DNA of 64,000 nucleotides from NCBI GenBank assembly GCA_008973525.1, contig WACJ01000216.1:186001-250000 (forward strand), written 5' to 3'. Under the pieces are notes generated by a model. It did not search any database and was not told the origin of the DNA. It was given only the letters and a program-made list of their open reading frames with translations. Source of the stretch: Stenopsyche tienmushanensis. Its lineage: Eukaryota; Arthropoda; Insecta; Trichoptera; Stenopsychidae. This document shows, piece by piece, positions 1-11,090 of the stretch. The translations under genes were made by a program, and so were the position numbers. Position 1 is the stretch's first letter. Every line of letters starts with the position of its first letter.

Positions 1-294
1 GAAAAATTCGACATAACATTAGAAATTGGCTTAAAAAATGTCAAAAACAAATAAAAATTAGAGATTCTTTTAATATATATTTTGGTAGCGCTTATTACTA
101 ACTACTAATAGCCATTTATCTGCTTAACTATAAACATTTTTATATAAATAATAAATTAAAATATGAAGCAAAAATTTGCATTGTAAATATAATATAATAT
201 TATATTCGAAATCAAGTAGAAATTTGATGATTTGGATTATCTGTGTTTACCTTCTTCCTGTTTTCTTCCTCCCTAGATAATCGAAAGTTTACTG
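1..294 (-). mobile_element. End of a Tigger/pogo-like DNA transposon, cut by the window edge
   Basis: Read on the minus strand this segment matches the left end of the Tigger-like element that starts at 16643: the same order of a terminal repeat resembling CAGTAGACTCTCGATTATCC, a second GGATAATCC-type repeat, the block around ATCAAGTAGAAATTTGATG, and the run around CTGCTTAACTATAAAC. It ends in ACTG followed by TA at 295-296, the expected target dinucleotide of a Tc1/mariner-superfamily element. The rest lies outside the window. No coding frame survives here. Confidence 0.8.
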
Positions 295-1703
295 TACGTT
301 GGGAATTTTTTTTACACAAAAAAAGTCTTAGAGCACTTTATTTGGCCATAAAATTGAATGAAAATAGGTCATATAATGCGTCAATGTCTACAATAAAAAA
401 TCTGAGATCTTAATAATATACTTGTTATGAATATTAAAACTATTTTGCAGTCCATGCGATTTGATTGTTGCCTATAACAATAAATATATTTATGCACACA
501 TCTTATTAAAAACAGTATTAAAATGAAGATATTACATTTTTAGAGATTTTCAGCTAATAAGGCTATAAACTCTCAATGAGTCGTACCAAAGAGACTGCAC
601 TGTAATATTATTCAACGAAATTGGCATTTTGTCGTCGTATAGTAATATCATGGATTTCCGATGTAAATTCGTTCAATATTGACTGCAGCTCCATGGACAT
701 TTCAGCATATAAGTAAGCGTCGTCGAGCTGGACGCCCCTCAGCATCATTTGCAGCAAACAAAGCAATAGCACAAATTATAGCGTTATTTATGGAGCTTCG
801 AGCGCGCAAAACGAGGGAAGATCACGAGATTGAGAATGCCAAGAGACATAATTGTCACACGTATCATAATTTATGACACATAATTGAAAGCCTATTGTGA
901 GATCGTCCTGTTGCAATCTCGCAGAATACGACCGTGTGATGTTTTCACTCAGGAATCGTCTCAACATAAAAGCAGATCGAAGGACAATCAAAGACCATAA
1001 AACACGCCGTTTTGTTATACAAAAATAAACGCGAAGGTCTTAGGAGGGTAACATTTCACGCATGTCAAAGATCAGGCTGCTAATGACAATAGTATATATC
1101 ATACATTTTTAATTATCACTTAACGATACGTCCGCTGTTCTGAGTTGATAATTATTTATCGTCCGGGTTGGGACATAGTCGGTGCACGTTATTAAAACAT
1201 AACTCGCGGCAGTTGTGTGCTTTATCTCGTTGGGTTGTATAACTATATCAAGGAGGAAGGAAGGTCTTTCGATGCCAACATCGAAATTTCTTTACGACCG
1301 ACACCTATATATCATGTTTAATGGCCAAATGTGTGTACAGCCGAAGAGATGTTTGCGCGGTCGCTATTGCCGGTAAGCCACGACGACTTCTCGTTATCGT
1401 ATTCGAGACAAACTTGTGTGCGAAGACTAAATCAATCACTTCGGATGGTGTTCATTTATACGAATTTAAATAGGGTTACCAGAGAACTCTTTAAAATCGA
1501 ACAAACCCTTTTATGCCCGTATATGTGCAAAAATATTCCAATTTTGGCTATGAAGCCTATTCATATTGCAAGCACATCTTCTTGAGGTGCTAAATTCATT
1601 TTCGGATATAGGCAATCTCAATAGAAGACTTTTCTATGAAAAGCATTTTCCATGTGGTGGCTATTCATTGCTTTCCACATGTGGTTAATTAAAAATAGAA
1701 TTA
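295..1703. other. Gene-free interval
   Basis: No recognisable gene. The open frames at 679-876 and 1331-1585 are short, resemble no family I know and lack a supporting splice or start context. A slightly GC-richer patch lies at about 1130-1420. Confidence 0.5.
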
Positions 1704-2914
1704 AAGTAGAACCTCTAGTATCTGGACCTCGATTATCCGGATTTTAGATTATCTGGATTGTTCAAAATAAATATTATATATATAATTTGCTGATTTGCAT
1801 TTGGAGAATTGTGCCAATTTTTGCTCATATTGACTCATCAAGACGTGAAAATTCTTCACCTTATAATAGTTTGTGCAAATGCAACAGGCAGACACGGACT
1901 GCCACATCTTGTCAAAGACCAAAGTCAAAGAACCCAAGGTTCTGGTTGAATATAACACCAAAGAAAAGCCTGAATTGATAGTGAGCTTTTTAAACAATTA
2001 TATGAAAAACAGTTCATACCAGAAGTGAAAAATATCAAAACTCTATAGATAAAAGAGAAAAAAACATTTTTATTCATAGATAATGCACCATCATCTATAG
2101 AAATTTTAAACCAGATCGATGAAATGTTTGCAGTAAAATTTCTTCCACCAAATGGCACATCGATAATACAACATTCAAACGTTTACGTAGAAATCAGATG
2201 CTTCGACGATTATTGCTAGCAGACGAAAATAAGGAAGAAATAGTTATCAGCTTCCACAAGAAAATACATTTTAAAGATTGTTGCTACATCCCACCAGATA
2301 GTTGGAATATTTTAGATATGTCAACATTGAAAAAATCATTTAACAAAATTTTGAAAGGATCTTTAAATAAATTCCAGTAACACGATAGAACCTGATATAG
2401 GAGACATTACAGAATCAATAGCACAAATATCTCTATATGCTGAATGGGACACTGAAGAAGTAACCAAGTGGTTAAATTGCGACACGAAACGATCCTGGAT
2501 TCCAAATTTGAATGATGAGGAAATAATTAAAGAAATATTTGCCGTCAGAAGAACAAGACCGAGAAGACGAAGAAGATATTTGCGACGGGGGAAAGCTCTT
2601 CAGTGTTTAGATGTCATCATGAAATGGCTTGAGAATCAAGAAGAATATAATTCAGGACAACTTATAAACCTTAAGAATATTCGCGATTTAGCAGCTTCTA
2701 AAAGAAGCGCTAGCTTAAAGACAAAAGCGATAATTGATTTTTTTAAAAATAAAATAATATTTATTATATGTGTATGTTAATCTAGAAAAATAAAATCGAT
2801 TCATACTTTCTCTGTCAATTATGATTATTTTCGATTATCCGGATTTTCGTTATCCGGGCTACTTTCATCCCCAATTAGTCCAGATAATCGAATATACTCT
2901 ACTATGTTCTACTG
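1704..2914 (+). mobile_element. Tigger/pogo-like DNA transposon relic, about 1.2 kb
   Basis: The left end (AGTAGAACCTC, then CGATTATCCGG and a second ATTATCTGGAT) and the right end (TCCAGATAATCGAATATAC, then TTCTACTG) are imperfect inverted repeats. Both carry two internal copies of a GATTATCCGG-type motif. TA flanks both ends (1702-1703 and 2915-2916). A degraded jerky/Tigger-type DDE transposase lies inside in the plus orientation. The length is under half of a full Tigger element, so the N-terminal DNA-binding part is missing. Confidence 0.85.
1880..2780 (+). pseudogene. Broken Tigger/jerky-like DDE transposase
   Basis: Three frame-shifted blocks follow the order of jerky/Tigger transposases, which cut and paste their own element at TA sites. 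Block 1 (about 1880-1980) reads CANATG, LPHLV and KSKNPRFW in two frames. Block 2 (about 2062-2205) reads FIDNAPSS and FLPPNGTSIIQ, i.e. the second catalytic Asp (DNAP) and the segment before the third. The expected MDQG is replaced by HSNV, so the third catalytic Asp is lost. Block 3 (2198-2377) starts LRRLLLADENKEE and contains FKDCCY. A last frame (about 2396-2780) reads AEWDTEEVTKWLNC and a basic stretch at 2545-2600. Several stop codons and shifts make it non-functional. The CENP-B-type N-terminus is not visible. Confidence 0.88.
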
Positions 2915-2916
2915 TA

Positions 2917-5080
2917 TTTGAATAGAACTCATAAATGAACCTGTACGACTCTATTGATTCGTCTCAGATTTTTCTTTAAATTCAGAATATCAAGCTGAAT
3001 CTGGATCAAGAAGATCAATTGTAAATATTAATGATCTCCCCAATTTTTTACAGGGATTTTTTTTTCTTTAATCTTGATTCTAGCCCGAATTTTTATTATT
3101 ACAGTCCAGAATCTAATCCATGATGCCACATTTATTTATTTCTGTATTACGAAATTGATATGCAGAATGCTGTCGAGTCTCTTTTAATGCATTTCACTTG
3201 TTAATGATGTTTTTGGTGCTATCTAAGATTTCATTGACGATTCATAAAACGATATTGAAGTGAAAAAAGTTCTATTACATAATTCTCAAAAATACATATT
3301 TTATAAAGATTTGTATGATCAAATCCGCATAAATTGAAAACCAGATGCACAAAGAGAAAGAGATTTTTTGTGTCTGTTTTCTTTTGTATCTGCTTTCTAT
3401 ACCGTATTTGATCTCATTGAATACATAATATAATGCACTCCGAGGTTTCATAGATGCTCATTACAGTAGCATATAACGAATGGATTTTCTTTCAATCGAA
3501 TCATACAGGAAAATGATGACAGTATCAACAAAAATATATTTTTGCTAAAAAATTCTAAATCTTTCAAGAATTCTTGCCGTAAGAAACGATCGATCATTTG
3601 GATTACATCATGCATTCGCACCATTGATATATCGCCAATTCTGTCCAGTGATCGTTACACGCTCCAACGACATATGGGCATCATTTGTATCGGATACCGG
3701 AGGCTGCATAGGCTTCTCAATCTGAGGGTCCTTTCAGCAGGACTCGAGGTGTTAATTGGTTTTTTGATTGACCGGCCGCCATCAAGTAGGCGACGCGGAA
3801 TTAATGTTCTTGCTGCAGCGCGATGAGCGCGATTAATAACGCGAGTAATTAAAAGAGTATGCATGGATTAACGTCCTTGTTGTCATTTTGCATTACGTCC
3901 TGCGAGGATCCATTAAACGAAACGGGCCCTTCTGCACACACGTATCCATTACTGTCCAACACTTATAATTTTGATATCGATCAAAATTATGGCATGTGAA
4001 TACCTGAAATTAGTGAACGTAAATGGAGCTCGATTTAAGAGGTTGCTTCCGCTCTTCGGTTCTGATATCAAAATCCTACTGTGTAAACCGTAAAAAGCAT
4101 GAAGCATTATTAAGTAAAGGTATTAACAATTTTGGCGCATATTTATATTCGAATACTTGAATATTTTCGTATTAATATTTTATCGTATATAAGTTGAACT
4201 TTTTTCCAGGATAAATTCAAATGAAATAATTGAATCTTTTGACACATTAAAGCAAGATAATTTCCAAATTTTGGATTAAGGAGGATGTGTTTAATTTTGT
4301 CTAAAATCGTCCTTAATCATGTTTGCTCTGATTTTCCAGTGCTGAAACTGTAAACACGGAGGAGATTAATTAAGTCGCTCAGGGCTGCCTGTATGTGAGT
4401 GATTTGCAACCATAATTAGAATATGTTCAAATCCAATCTTCTCGTGAAAATATTTTTTTATGATGATCATAATCCTCAGCAGTGAGTGATAGCACACAAT
4501 CTGTATATTTAAAGATATAAACGCAAATAACTTTATTAGCATTAATTTATGCATGATTTTCTTAGTCTTACGAAAGAAAAAAATCGTTGAACTAATTTGG
4601 ATAGAATCCTTGAAACGTCTTTATGTCAGCTAAGAAAATAACAAGTAATCTTTCGTGTTATAGGAATATAATAAACCTCGGTTTAAAAATGTAATATATA
4701 ATTTTATAATATCCAGAAGTATCTAAAAATAACAAAAAGTCTGTATATTAACCATATAGTGATTTATGACACAACATGTGTACCATGGCCAGGATGTCCA
4801 TTCTTGGTTTATATAACATAAGTTCTTAAAATATTTTTAAAAAAACTCCAACCCTAAGCTACATTTACTCCAGTAATATTACCTTCTGTATACCATTAAT
4901 ATAGATATGCCCAATCTTGCAAAATTGAATTTATACTGATTTTGAATTTATACAAGCTTCAAATTCGAACATACCCAACAATATGGAGCACAATGAACTT
5001 TGCCGGTTTGGAGTCAAGAAGTTTTAGGAACAGAACAAAGACAAGAAGAACGGAGGAAAGCGAGAAAGAAGCGATTTTAA
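2917..5080. other. Gene-free interval with one GC-richer island (about 3740-3960)
   Basis: Mostly AT-rich DNA with poly-T and poly-A runs. The stretch 3740-3960 is clearly richer in G+C and CpG (GACCGGCCGCC, GCAGCGCGATGAGCGCG) and also contains TAATTA-type motifs. It could be a regulatory element, but the sequence alone does not show it. The two overlapping frames there, one on each strand, look like chance. Confidence 0.4.
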
Positions 5081-5465
5081 CTAGTTTTTCTTAACCTCAA
5101 GAAGCGAGGAAAGGAGGGACTGGACTCTTTGCACTCCAGAAAGACCTTTCCAGTAAAATCAAAAAGGTCGTCTAGACTCTAGAGTAGTTTTCTACTGTCT
5201 TCAGAAAAAAACGACTCAGTATTTACAAACCTGCCACACTATTTATCGAGTTGGTCGCGAAAGCGTTCGTCAATACGCTAATTCAGGAAACCCGCTGGGT
5301 GAGCATTTGAAATGAAGCTCGGTGGAAATGCTACCTTCAATATTGATGGAATGAAGAGGTAAATGTATGATACAGACGAGATGGATGTAATCCCTTCCTG
5401 TGAATGAATTTTGAAGAGGCCCACAGTTCTGCATTGGACTATTTGTGGCTGCACTATGATGTTGA
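5081..5465 (+). mobile_element. 3' fragment of an RTE-like non-LTR retrotransposon
   Basis: Shares long blocks with 38925-39195 (same strand) and with 7921-8260 and 24775-24990 (opposite strand): GGAAAGGAGGGACTGGACT, GGTCGTCTAGA, AGAGTAGTTTTC, GAAGAGGCCCA and the tail TTTGTGGCTGCACTATGATG. The tail resembles the 3' ends of insect RTE-type elements, which close with a GCAGTGGACT-like block and ATGATG repeats. The RTE assignment is inference from the tail, since no reverse transcriptase is present. Copies differ by point changes and small gaps, so they are old and dispersed. Confidence 0.6.
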
Positions 5466-5479
5466 AACAGATGGACATA

Positions 5480-7213
5480 TAAGATAGAACAGACGAACAG
5501 ACATGCTGATTTACTTCATTATAACTGCTAAAATTAATAGTGTAATTGGTTGATTAACCAAGTATTTTAGCAATCATTTAATTTAAAACTGTGGTTAAAT
5601 TCAACGATTATTGGTTTTTAACTCACATAAAAACTAAATTTAATTGGTGTGATATTCAGTAATAATTTGTAACAGTCAGTGGCTATAAAATAATAAAGAT
5701 TCAATCATATCATTATTTGAGTTCCAACTATAATTATAATATATAAAGTGTTAAATCAGTAATTTATAAAGGAATTATATATATCCAGTGTTTTATTTGG
5801 CTGTGTATTTAGACTTTAATTGCAAACATATACGTAAGCGAATGATCGTTTATTGAAATTAATAACGTCGATTTGCATATCTTCTCTTGAGCTTAATCGT
5901 GCTTGTCGATATTCGCTGTAATTTCATAATGTCAATTGAACCCATAAGCTGAGACCACCTCGCATCGCTTCTATTGAAATAAATCTGAATCGGATTGCAA
6001 ACGTCACGCGATAAAAAGGTTTACAAGCAGAATTTAAAATTATGCAAATAAAATTGTCGATCGGCTATGTAAACACGTGTTTTAGTTGAAATGGCAAAAG
6101 AGTGGTGTAAGTGCATTTATTATGCAGGGCAGGTTCCTGGAGCGCGTGGTGCGCGCATAGTGCAGCGCGATTGTTGCAGGAATCTGGAGCCGCGATCACG
6201 CCGCTGCATTTGTATTCAATGTGCGAGGGCTAATATGGCGCGAGAAATATTGACAGGATGGTAATTTATTTGGTCGTTGTTGGGCTCATTCCAACACGGC
6301 CCATTCTTCCCGAGGCCACCACTATCATTATATGATAAGTGATTGTGGCCTTTTCAACGGTCCTGCATATTGTCCACAATTTCAGGGCTCTGACTACCGC
6401 GCTTCACAGCCGCCCTTTTTAATACCGTCCTCCATCAATATTTATGTCCCTCAGATAGTGCCCCTAACTGTTGATCAAATTCAGCGATAGAATCTTATTT
6501 ATCACCGCAAGCCTTGACCATAGACACTAAGCTCTCCTCGTGTAAGACTTTATGTGAGGACGACTTATTTGTAAATTTGATCCTTATCTGAACGCTGAAT
6601 CGAGACTGAGGACGATTCACGTATTTGTACATCTTGAGTTCCATACGAAACACCAGCACAGATATGCGTTCAAGGTGACATACATTGCTCCTAGGTATTT
6701 TTAATAAATCATACACATACTTCTTGGAAATCCAGCGAGATGGTACACATTTGAAATTATGCAAGGACAAACTAATGTTGAGCGGTTCTTAGATTGAGAT
6801 AACAATCATATTCTAGCTGTTTTAAAAAACATTCTCAGCACCTGTTGGAATGCCAGTATATTATAATATACAAATATATTTTTTTAATACATTCAAAAAA
6901 TTGTCGTCAAATCTCAATTCGGAAGCATCATATAGTGTTTTAAAAACAGCATTATTTTTCATTTTCGCTAACTGAGTATAGACTCCATTGTAAGTGTAGT
7001 TGCGATTTTAAGATGCACTTCTTAAGCGTTCTTATCCAGGGAGATAACTATCGTCGTCTTGAGAAGATGTTCAATATCTAAAAACCACCGATTGAGATGT
7101 TTACGAAAGCGCCCATACAATATATCATACAAAAACCAAGATAAAAAGTACATTGTTTTCCTTGTATGGGTCGTATATAAAATGTAAGAAGCTGTTATCA
7201 TTATCCAAAATGA
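5480..7213. other. Gene-free interval with a GC-richer island (about 5870-6480)
   Basis: No gene recognised. From about 6120 to 6260 the DNA is unusually rich in GCGC (GGTGCGCGCATAGTGCAGCG, GAGCCGCGATCACGCCGCTG) compared with the surrounding AT-rich sequence. It is a candidate regulatory or conserved noncoding block only. Confidence 0.4.
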
Positions 7214-7919
7214 GCTGGATGATAATCCCGAGATCCCGGGATCCCGGACAGTTTTAGGTACTTAAAAATCCCGGGATTAGAAAACGTAATCCCAAAAATT
7301 TCGGGATTGAAATTTTTATCTAACAGAAATCGTACACCTCACCAACACGATGAAGACTACTAATTCGAGACATTCCTGACGAAATCTGGACGCTTGGAAA
7401 CAGTGGCATAATTACTAATTGGCGAACTTAGGCGACGCCTAGGGGCAGTGACTGTCTAATCTATGTATACATATATAGTGTACATGTATGTTTTTCAAAT
7501 TGTTATAGTAACCTTTCCCTACCGGTGATGTATTTACTACACCTCGACGAATAATGGGAATATCGATATGAAATATAATAGATACGGGGTTCAGATTTAT
7601 TGTATTTCTCCGTAATGTAATTACGAATCACATCAAAGTATTATAGTATATAAGTATTCATCTGCAGCGACGGAAATAAATAATTTTTCGGGAAATCGGG
7701 AATTTTGCGAGTTTCTTAAATAAATAAAATTATTTGGCCTTTAAGTGATTTTTTATATTGAACAAATGGACTTATTAGTAATTTTTGATCAAATTTATCA
7801 ATATAATTTCTTAAAATATTGAAAATCCAAATCCTGGGATCCCGGGACTGGTTCCGGGATTGTCTAATGGAATCCCGAAATCCCGGGATCGAGATTTTGG
7901 CTCGGGATTAGATTGCCTA
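7214..7919 (+). mobile_element. hAT-type MITE, copy 1 of a family with GGGATCCC-rich ends
   Basis: Terminal and subterminal sequences are runs of ATCCCG and GGGATCCCGG in both orientations. The interior is nearly collinear with 10422-11090, 14667-15284 and 42547-43053: ACAGTTTTAGGT, CGTACACCTCACCA, CTACCGGTGATGTATTTACTACACC, the block around CAGCGACGGAAATAAATAAT, then GGGAAATCGGGAATTTTGCG. It has no coding capacity. The left terminus is diverged and no clean target duplication is visible. The right end abuts an antisense RTE-like fragment at 7921. Confidence 0.85.
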
Positions 7920-7920
7920 A

Positions 7921-8260
7921 CTGCAGGACTAGAGCCTCTTCAATATTCATTCACAGGAAGGGGTTACATCCAATTCGTCGAAGGTAACATAACCTCCAGG
8001 TTTCATTTAGAATGGGCCACCTGGATGAACGTGTCGAAGGGCGCTTTTATGATCGTCTCCATAAGGAGTATGGGAAATTTGTAAAGACTGAGTAATTTTC
8101 CTCAGGAGATAATGTAAAAATACTCTAGACGTCCAGTCCATCCTTTCCTTGCGAGGGCGCTGCTTGACAAGGGTGAAGTTCTACGTGACGCAAAAATGCA
8201 TCTCGGATTCGCTCCTACACCAACTGAGGGTGTTCCCCCGTCCATGTGCAACTTACCCCC
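7921..8260 (-). mobile_element. 3' fragment of the RTE-like element, antisense
   Basis: The minus strand matches the repeats at 5081 and 38925: CCTGTGAATGAATATTGAAG, AAATGAAACCTGGAGG, ATTACTCAGTCTTTACAAAT, GACGTCTAGAGTA and GGAAAGGATGGACTGG. It extends further 5' than the 5 kb copy, into a block shared with 38925-39000 (GAGCGAATCCGAGATGCATT). The final 3' tail is missing where the hAT MITE (ending at 7919) adjoins. Plus-strand open frames here are chance frames across the repeat. Confidence 0.65.
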
Positions 8261-9970
8261 GTAACGAGACTCGAGACAGGGTGGTTTTTCATTTCAGGTT
8301 GTTTTTCTTTTGTCGCTATTTCAGGTCGTCTGCTTATTGTTCCTCTCGTGCTTGTTCTTTTCCTTTAGTTTTCCAGCCGCTGGGTCAATAGTGTAAAATG
8401 AAAGGTGTCACATAATTAAAAAAATAAGTAGTCTTTTGTGAATGTCTTCTATAGTAATTATTCATATTTAATTGTATTAATTATCTGAAATATCAGAAAA
8501 TCTGCATTTATGTATTTGGAATGATCTATGAATATAATAGATATAGCTCACTTATCTGAGGTCGTTATAAATAAATAATATTTTTATAGCGTTCTCATGG
8601 CGGCAATTAACTTAGAAATCAAAATCGGAACAGCAAGTTACAGGTTGAGGCTGCACTTTCGAATTTTCGAATGGTCATAGACATTGTAGCAATACCAAAT
8701 GAATCATTTGGCATCTATTATTTTTTAAATATTCATCCTGTGGGTCATCATGAAAAGCGTATCAAATGATTGTTTCCCCTGCAGTTTGACTTATATTGAT
8801 ATAAAGTTCAAATTTTCCTATACTTCAATTAGCGGTAATGAGCATAATATCTTCAAGCTTCATAAAATTTATTATGATTGATCATTAAGATATTTTAAGC
8901 AAAATAATAAAGTAAAACCTTTTGATCGTATAGCCAAACATTGAGTCACAGCTTTAACGCTATCTTACATAAGATACTCTATATAATGCGACTTAATATC
9001 TTTCCATTATATTTTACGACCGAAATGAATTTGTAGAATGTCCACTGAAAACATTTTACTATCCATTTGCACATTCTGGTCGACCGTGAAATGTCACCAT
9101 CAATCAGTGGATTGAATCGGTTTGGACGCCAAAGCTCCGCGTCAGCCGCGGCGTCGAAAGCTCCAATAAATAAAAGCTTGCATAGCAGCGCAATTATGCA
9201 CCGCGGCGGAAATGCAGTTGCGTCGGCAACACGCAAGAACAAATGGTGAGTGTTGCGTGCCCTCGCCGTCATTATTCAAGCGCTCGGATTTATCGATCCA
9301 TTTGTTTGTTCCTTTGGGGAGAGTATGTTATCACGGGCCAAGATGGAACATACATGGCAACAAACACATCGCGACCATCACCATATATCATGATCTCCAC
9401 AATTCCATCTGATCCCGTTGTGTTAGCTGTCATTGTTGCCGGGGCTCTGGCCGTGTTCCTTCTTGTTGCTGAGGCGTAAATAAAATATTTGCAAGATCGA
9501 CGCTTAACGCTACCCAATAACGTTTATAATCTTATAAATCAGCCGACGCTCGGCAATAACTCCTCCTTAAGCGTTATGAAATATCCAAGCTCAAATTGGG
9601 CTTCAAAACATGAAAAATGTCAGAAATTATCAACATACCAGAAACATCAGAATATTATCAATTCAAGATCGCTTAATCAATTATGACAATCAACAATTTC
9701 AACAACAATTAACAGAATTAGCAATTGAAATATATCACTCTTAATCAAATAATAATCTTCTTCTCAGATGCTATATTTGTTATCGAATTTATGTGATATC
9801 CATACGATACTGATTTAGGGGAAGAATTTTTCATGTGATGACTTTCCATTGTCTTATCCGTCTTCAATCAGAAATGTTAATACCTTTAATTTCTTAAATT
9901 TTTCCATCTAATGTTTTTCCATCTAATGTAATGATAATACAGAACTCAACTTTTTCATATATATTTTTTT
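8261..9970. other. Gene-free interval; GC-richer block at 9060-9480
   Basis: Most of this is AT-rich with nothing recognisable. Between about 9060 and 9480 the composition shifts and several frames are open on both strands. One (9243-9479, plus) ends in a hydrophobic run of about 20 residues and its TAA stop overlaps an AATAAA hexamer; see findings. Overlapping frames on both strands make any one of them doubtful. Confidence 0.4.
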
Positions 9971-10237
9971 TTAATTACTGATGCCATAAATGCCATAAAA
10001 TACCGCCAGTGGCCATCTGTTTGTTTTGCGACTACATGACATTAAGGAACACATCGAAGGTGTCAACCCCTATTTTTGTTTTGTTATAAAAAAATACCAT
10101 TTGCGGTATCCTGTTTTACTGATAGGGTTTGATCGATATATTCATTCTCTAAATTGTTTTGAATACTCCTCCTCCGAAGCACTATCAGAAACTTCTGGAG
10201 AATAATCATCTTCATATTGTAAATATTCTCGATCAGA
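9971..10237 (-). pseudogene. Broken piggyBac-like transposase (N-terminal acidic end joined to the DDE core)
   Basis: On the minus strand an acidic N-terminal-like stretch (YEDDYSPEVSDSASEEE, about 10222-10165) is followed, after a stop and a shift, by hallmark piggyBac sequence: YNKTKIGVDTFD in one frame (about 10087-10052) and MCSLMSCSRKTNRWPLAVFY in the next (about 10050-9991). In piggyBac transposases the GVD motif holds a catalytic aspartate of the RNase H-like DDE core and the RKT-RW-P segment follows it. The middle of the protein, several hundred residues, is missing, so this is an internally deleted, frameshifted relic. No TTAA-flanked ends were found. Confidence 0.88.
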
Positions 10238-10290
10238 GGGATTTAGTCACCGGGATGACGATAATGTCCTTTATTTATACCTCTACCTAA

Positions 10291-10334
10291 AATAAAGATA
10301 CTCAGCAAAATTCATTTTGTTGAGTATCTTTATT
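10291..10334. repeat. Hairpin: 20-bp inverted repeat, 4-nt loop
   Basis: AATAAAGATACTCAGCAAAA (10291-10310) is followed by TTCA and then its reverse complement (10315-10334) with a single C/T difference. This lies about 55 bp beyond the N-terminal end of the piggyBac relic and may have been part of that element's subterminal region. Confidence 0.9.
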
Positions 10335-10421
10335 TTCATTCATAGATTTTGCTATAGAAATACAAATCATACGTCGAAGTGACGTATATTATATTAATAT
10401 TATCAAAATGGTAGCATCATC

Positions 10422-11090
10422 CCGGGAATCCAATCCCGGGATCACAAACAGTTTAAGGTGCTCATGAATCTCGGGATTAGTTAACGTAGTCCCGAAAAGT
10501 TCGGGATTGAATTTTTTATCTAACAGAAATCGTACACCTCACCAGCACGATTTAGGCTACTAAATCGAGACATTCCCGCCGAAATCTGGCGCTTGGAAAC
10601 AGTAGCGTAACTATTAATTGGTAAAAATTGTCTAATCTATCTATACATATATACAGTGCACATACGTTTTTCAAATTGTCATATTAACCTTTCCCTACCG
10701 GTGATGTATTTACTACACCTCGACCCTAAAAATGGGAATATCGATATGAAATATAATAGATACAGAATTCAAAATTTTTGTATCCCTCCGTAATATAATT
10801 ACGAATCACATCAAAGTATTATAGTATATAAGTATTCATCTGCAGCGACGGAAATAAATAATTTTTCGGGAAATCGGGAATTTTGCAAGTTTTAGTGTGT
10901 GTCTCAGCAAAAAAGAATTTTATCAGTCACATTGATGGTAGTAATTTTTGATCAAATTTATCAATGTAATTTCTTAAGCTTCTGAAATCCCCGTTCCCGG
11001 GATCCCAGGATCCCGGGACTGATCCCGGGATGTTCTAATGCAATCCCAAAATCCCAGGATCGAAATTTTGGCTCGGGATTGGATTCCCTA
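10422..11090 (+). mobile_element. hAT-type MITE, copy 2
   Basis: Collinear with copies 1 and 3. The right end reads GGGATTGGATTCCCTA and the left begins near GGGAATCCAATCCCGGG, giving the family's terminal repeat (TAGGGAATCCAATCCCG). After the GGGAATTTTGC block it retains a short stretch (GTTTTAGTGTGTGTCTCAGC, GAATTTTATC, CACATTGATGGT) that is also in the copy at 57663-58502, linking the MITEs to the transposase-bearing copy. The flanking 8-mers (GCATCATC, GATATGAC) do not match, so the target duplication has decayed or an end was rearranged. Confidence 0.88.
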
